Assembly: GCF_024643285.1 (NCBI RefSeq)
Contig: NZ_JAMSLW010000001.1
Location: forward strand, 372,001-436,000
Direction: 5' to 3'
DNA from: Parapedobacter lycopersici
Lineage (GTDB): Bacteria > Bacteroidota > Bacteroidia > Sphingobacteriales > Sphingobacteriaceae
Length of the DNA stretch: 64,000 nt
Part shown: piece after piece, positions 62,334 to 64,000 of the stretch
Layout of the letters: every line of letters starts with the position of its first letter
How positions within the stretch are numbered: position 1 is the first letter of the stretch
Notes under the pieces: generated by a model
What the model saw: the letters and a program-made list of their open reading frames with translations, nothing else
What the model was told of the DNA's origin: nothing
Databases searched by the model: none
Translations under genes and position numbers: made by a program

Positions 62334-63596
62334 TTACTCCGTATGGCTTAACGGATCGGTTGCGGCCGGTTCACCGTGTGCCACTCTTTCCCTTGTCAAC
62401 ACCTTCCGAACGATAACCAAGCCTCCGAGCATACATACAGCACCGATGAGGAAGTGGATACCGGGCAGATGAAATGGTGCCCTGTCTGTCGTGAAATACG
62501 AAAATGTGCCATTCATAATGAGCGGTCCAATAATTGTTGTGAGGCTCATCAGGCTGGTCAGTGCCCCCTGTAATTCGCCCTGCTGATTTTTTACCACATG
62601 CCCCGCAATGACAGATTGCAGCGAGGGGCCACAGATTCCACCAAGACAATAAGGTACCAAAAAGGCAAACATCATCCACCCCTCGGTAGCGAAAGCAAAG
62701 AGCACGAGTCCCAAAGCATACAGCGAAAGTCCGAGATAGATGCTCTTCTCATTGCCGATTTTGGGTGTAATCACACGGGTGAGCACGCCCTGCACCAATC
62801 CGGTCAGCACCCCTACTACTGTAAGCGAAATACCGATCATGCCCTCACTCCAGTCAAATTGGTATATAGTAAAAAAATTCCAACTACCCTGAACGGCCTG
62901 TGCGCCCAAATAAATCAGAAAGAAACTCAGTGCCAGGCCTCCGATTTCGGAATGCCGGGTCAGAAAACGTAATGACCCCATGGGATTGGCGCGTTTCCAG
63001 TCGAAATCCCGTCGATTATCCTTGGAAAGCGACTCTGGCAGCATAAAATACCCGAATAAACAGTTAATCAGGCAAAGTGCAGCGGCGGCATAGAATGGCG
63101 CCCGAAGCCCCCAGGTTGCCAGCAATCCACCCAGCGCAGGCCCCAAAACAAAGCCCAGACCAAAGGCAGCACCAATCAATCCGAAATTTTTTGCCCGGGT
63201 GGTTTCATCAGTACTGATATCAGCGATGTAGGAAGAGGCCGTAGTAAAGCTGGCCCCTGTGATGCCGGCGATGATCCGACCTAGAAAGAGCCATCCGTAA
63301 GTAGGTGCCCATGCGAGTACCAGGTAATCGATCCCGAAGCCCAGTAATGAAAATAGCAGGATCGGCCGTCGGCCGAATTTGTCACTCAGGTTCCCGACAA
63401 CCGGTGAAAACAAAAACTGTGTAATAGCGAATACCGAGAGCAGGAAAGCACCATAGGTACTGGCGATATTAACCGGAATTCCCTTTAGTTCTGCGATCAG
63501 ATCCGCCATTACCGGAATGATCAGTCCCCATCCCATCACATCAATTAATAAAGTAATGAAGATAAAGCCTATGGCAGCTTGCTTGGAAGTACGCAT
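62334..63596 (-). CDS. TetA/TCR-type MFS transporter
   Basis: 420 aa from the ATG at 63596; the frame runs to 63641 but those residues add nothing typical. Twelve helices. Motif [19 protein letters not shown], and the TCR/Tet-type segment [20 protein letters not shown] with [10 protein letters not shown]. Drug:proton antiporter of the DHA1 TetA-like group; resistance to tetracycline itself is not implied. Convergent with the subunit-3 gene, with a 16-base gap. Confidence 0.9.
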   Translation of the reverse strand: MRTSKQAAIGFIFITLLIDVMGWGLIIPVMADLIAELKGIPVNIASTYGAFLLSVFAITQFLFSPVVGNLSDKFGRRPILLFSLLGFGIDYLVLAWAPTYGWLFLGRIIAGITGASFTTASSYIADISTDETTRAKNFGLIGAAFGLGFVLGPALGGLLATWGLRAPFYAAAALCLINCLFGYFMLPESLSKDNRRDFDWKRANPMGSLRFLTRHSEIGGLALSFFLIYLGAQAVQGSWNFFTIYQFDWSEGMIGISLTVVGVLTGLVQGVLTRVITPKIGNEKSIYLGLSLYALGLVLFAFATEGWMMFAFLVPYCLGGICGPSLQSVIAGHVVKNQQGELQGALTSLMSLTTIIGPLIMNGTFSYFTTDRAPFHLPGIHFLIGAVCMLGGLVIVRKVLTRERVAHGEPAATDPLSHTE

Positions 63597-63739
63597 GTGA
63601 TGCAGATAAAAAAACCAGGCAATAATAAGGATAATTTCCAATGTTTGATGCAGCCATCCATTTTCTCACGAAATGATCACTCCCCATTAATATAACACTG
63701 CAATCCCCGATGCTTTGTCTGGGCTCGCTATACCACGTT

Positions 63740-63769
63740 TTGGGGACCCCGTGTTTTTCAGTACCTTTA
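63740..63769 (+). promoter_or_regulatory. Promoter of the P-type ATPase gene
   Basis: TTG (63740-63742), 19-base spacer, TACCTTTA (63762-63769), one mismatch to the Bacteroidota consensus, 19 bases before the ATG. Confidence 0.5.
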
Positions 63770-63788
63770 ACCTGAATTTAAAAGACTT

Positions 63789-64000
63789 ATGGCACAATTG
63801 GATCCCAACCAGATACACATAGCGGAAAGCCACAGCTGCTGTTGTGCAACGGATGATCATCATACAGGAGATGGTACGGCCCAGCAGCCGGATAATCAAG
63901 GAGGCGGTCCATCTGCCGTTGGCGCTGGACAGTCGAAATTGCAGCTTTTTATGCCGGCAATTTTCAGTTTTGTACTGCTTATTGTCGGACTTGCGCTGGA
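63789..64000 (+). CDS. Heavy-metal P1B-type ATPase, N-terminal fragment
   Basis: The ATG at 63789 opens a frame that runs off the window after 70 codons. It begins with a soluble tail with a CCC motif and a DDHH stretch, then a Gly/Gln-rich linker, then a first membrane helix (QLFMPAIFSFVLLIVGLALD). This Cys/His-rich start followed by that helix is what I know from Bacteroidota Zn/Cd/Pb-exporting P-type ATPases. The catalytic domains lie outside the window, so the call rests on the N-terminus only. Confidence 0.6.
   Translation, partial: MAQLDPNQIHIAESHSCCCATDDHHTGDGTAQQPDNQGGGPSAVGAGQSKLQLFMPAIFSFVLLIVGLAL

Overview
This window is a gene-dense piece of a Bacteroidota chromosome, most like the Sphingobacteriaceae (Pedobacter / Parapedobacter / Olivibacter type). 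The evidence is the gene families (short RpoD-type sigma factor, RemB/Wzi-like barrel, long AIR synthase, SRPBCC and DUF6970 lipoprotein families), the near absence of Shine-Dalgarno sites, and many Bacteroidota -7 promoter elements (TAnnTTTG) placed just upstream of starts. No prophage, insertion sequence or CRISPR array was seen. The assignment below family level is inference.

Layout. 1-9 kb: end of a PF10091-type glycan hydrolase, OmpA lipoprotein, murI, a GH125 mannosidase, an outer-membrane barrel, aroQ, a Bcr/CflA exporter and a two-component system. 9.5-13.5 kb: leftward purM-rimB-rimK-lgt unit preceded by an OmpA lipoprotein. 13.6-19.1 kb: accessory block with a GlxA-type regulator plus secreted protein, an SGNH hydrolase, an HTH regulator, a DUF6970 lipoprotein and a GH29 fucosidase. 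19.2-25.9 kb: complete assimilatory sulfate operon (sulfite reductase-HEPN fusion, cobA/SUMT, precorrin-2 dehydrogenase, cysH, cysD, cysN), preceded by a 16-codon leader ORF and an intrinsic terminator, and closed by a strong terminator. 25.9-26.7 kb: a non-coding gap holding a strikingly regular dyad-symmetric array with an 11-bp period. 26.7-37 kb: gdhA, a sirtuin, rnhA, lysC-lysA, serC-serA, an orphan sigma-54 activator and icd. 37.2-42.8 kb: CPA2 antiporter, LolC/E-type permease, fmt, primary sigma factor. 42.8-49.8 kb: acetyltransferase and a tetR-tolC-MFP-RND efflux operon. 50-53.8 kb: Nudix-type regulator divergent from a pfkA / BadF-like / gap glycolytic operon. 53.8-64 kb: mnmA, tRNA-Phe, small ORFs, SRPBCC-DinB fusion, MDR reductase, tRNA-Val, SPFH plus ribbon-helix-helix pair, a GMC dehydrogenase with its Tat subunit, a Tet-type exporter and the start of a heavy-metal P-type ATPase.

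How it works together. Most of the window is core metabolism arranged in short operons: sulfate to sulfide with siroheme supply, ammonia assimilation, aspartate-family and serine biosynthesis, TCA and glycolytic steps. Between them lie carbohydrate-degrading exoenzymes (mannosidase, fucosidase, SGNH esterase, glucanase-like) and envelope genes typical of a glycan-degrading bacteroidete.

Most notable: the phased TTCG/CGAA dyad at 26254-26455; the leader/attenuator ahead of the sulfate operon; the BadF-family protein in the glycolytic operon that lacks the phosphate-1 aspartate; and the shared operator between the Nudix regulator and pfkA.
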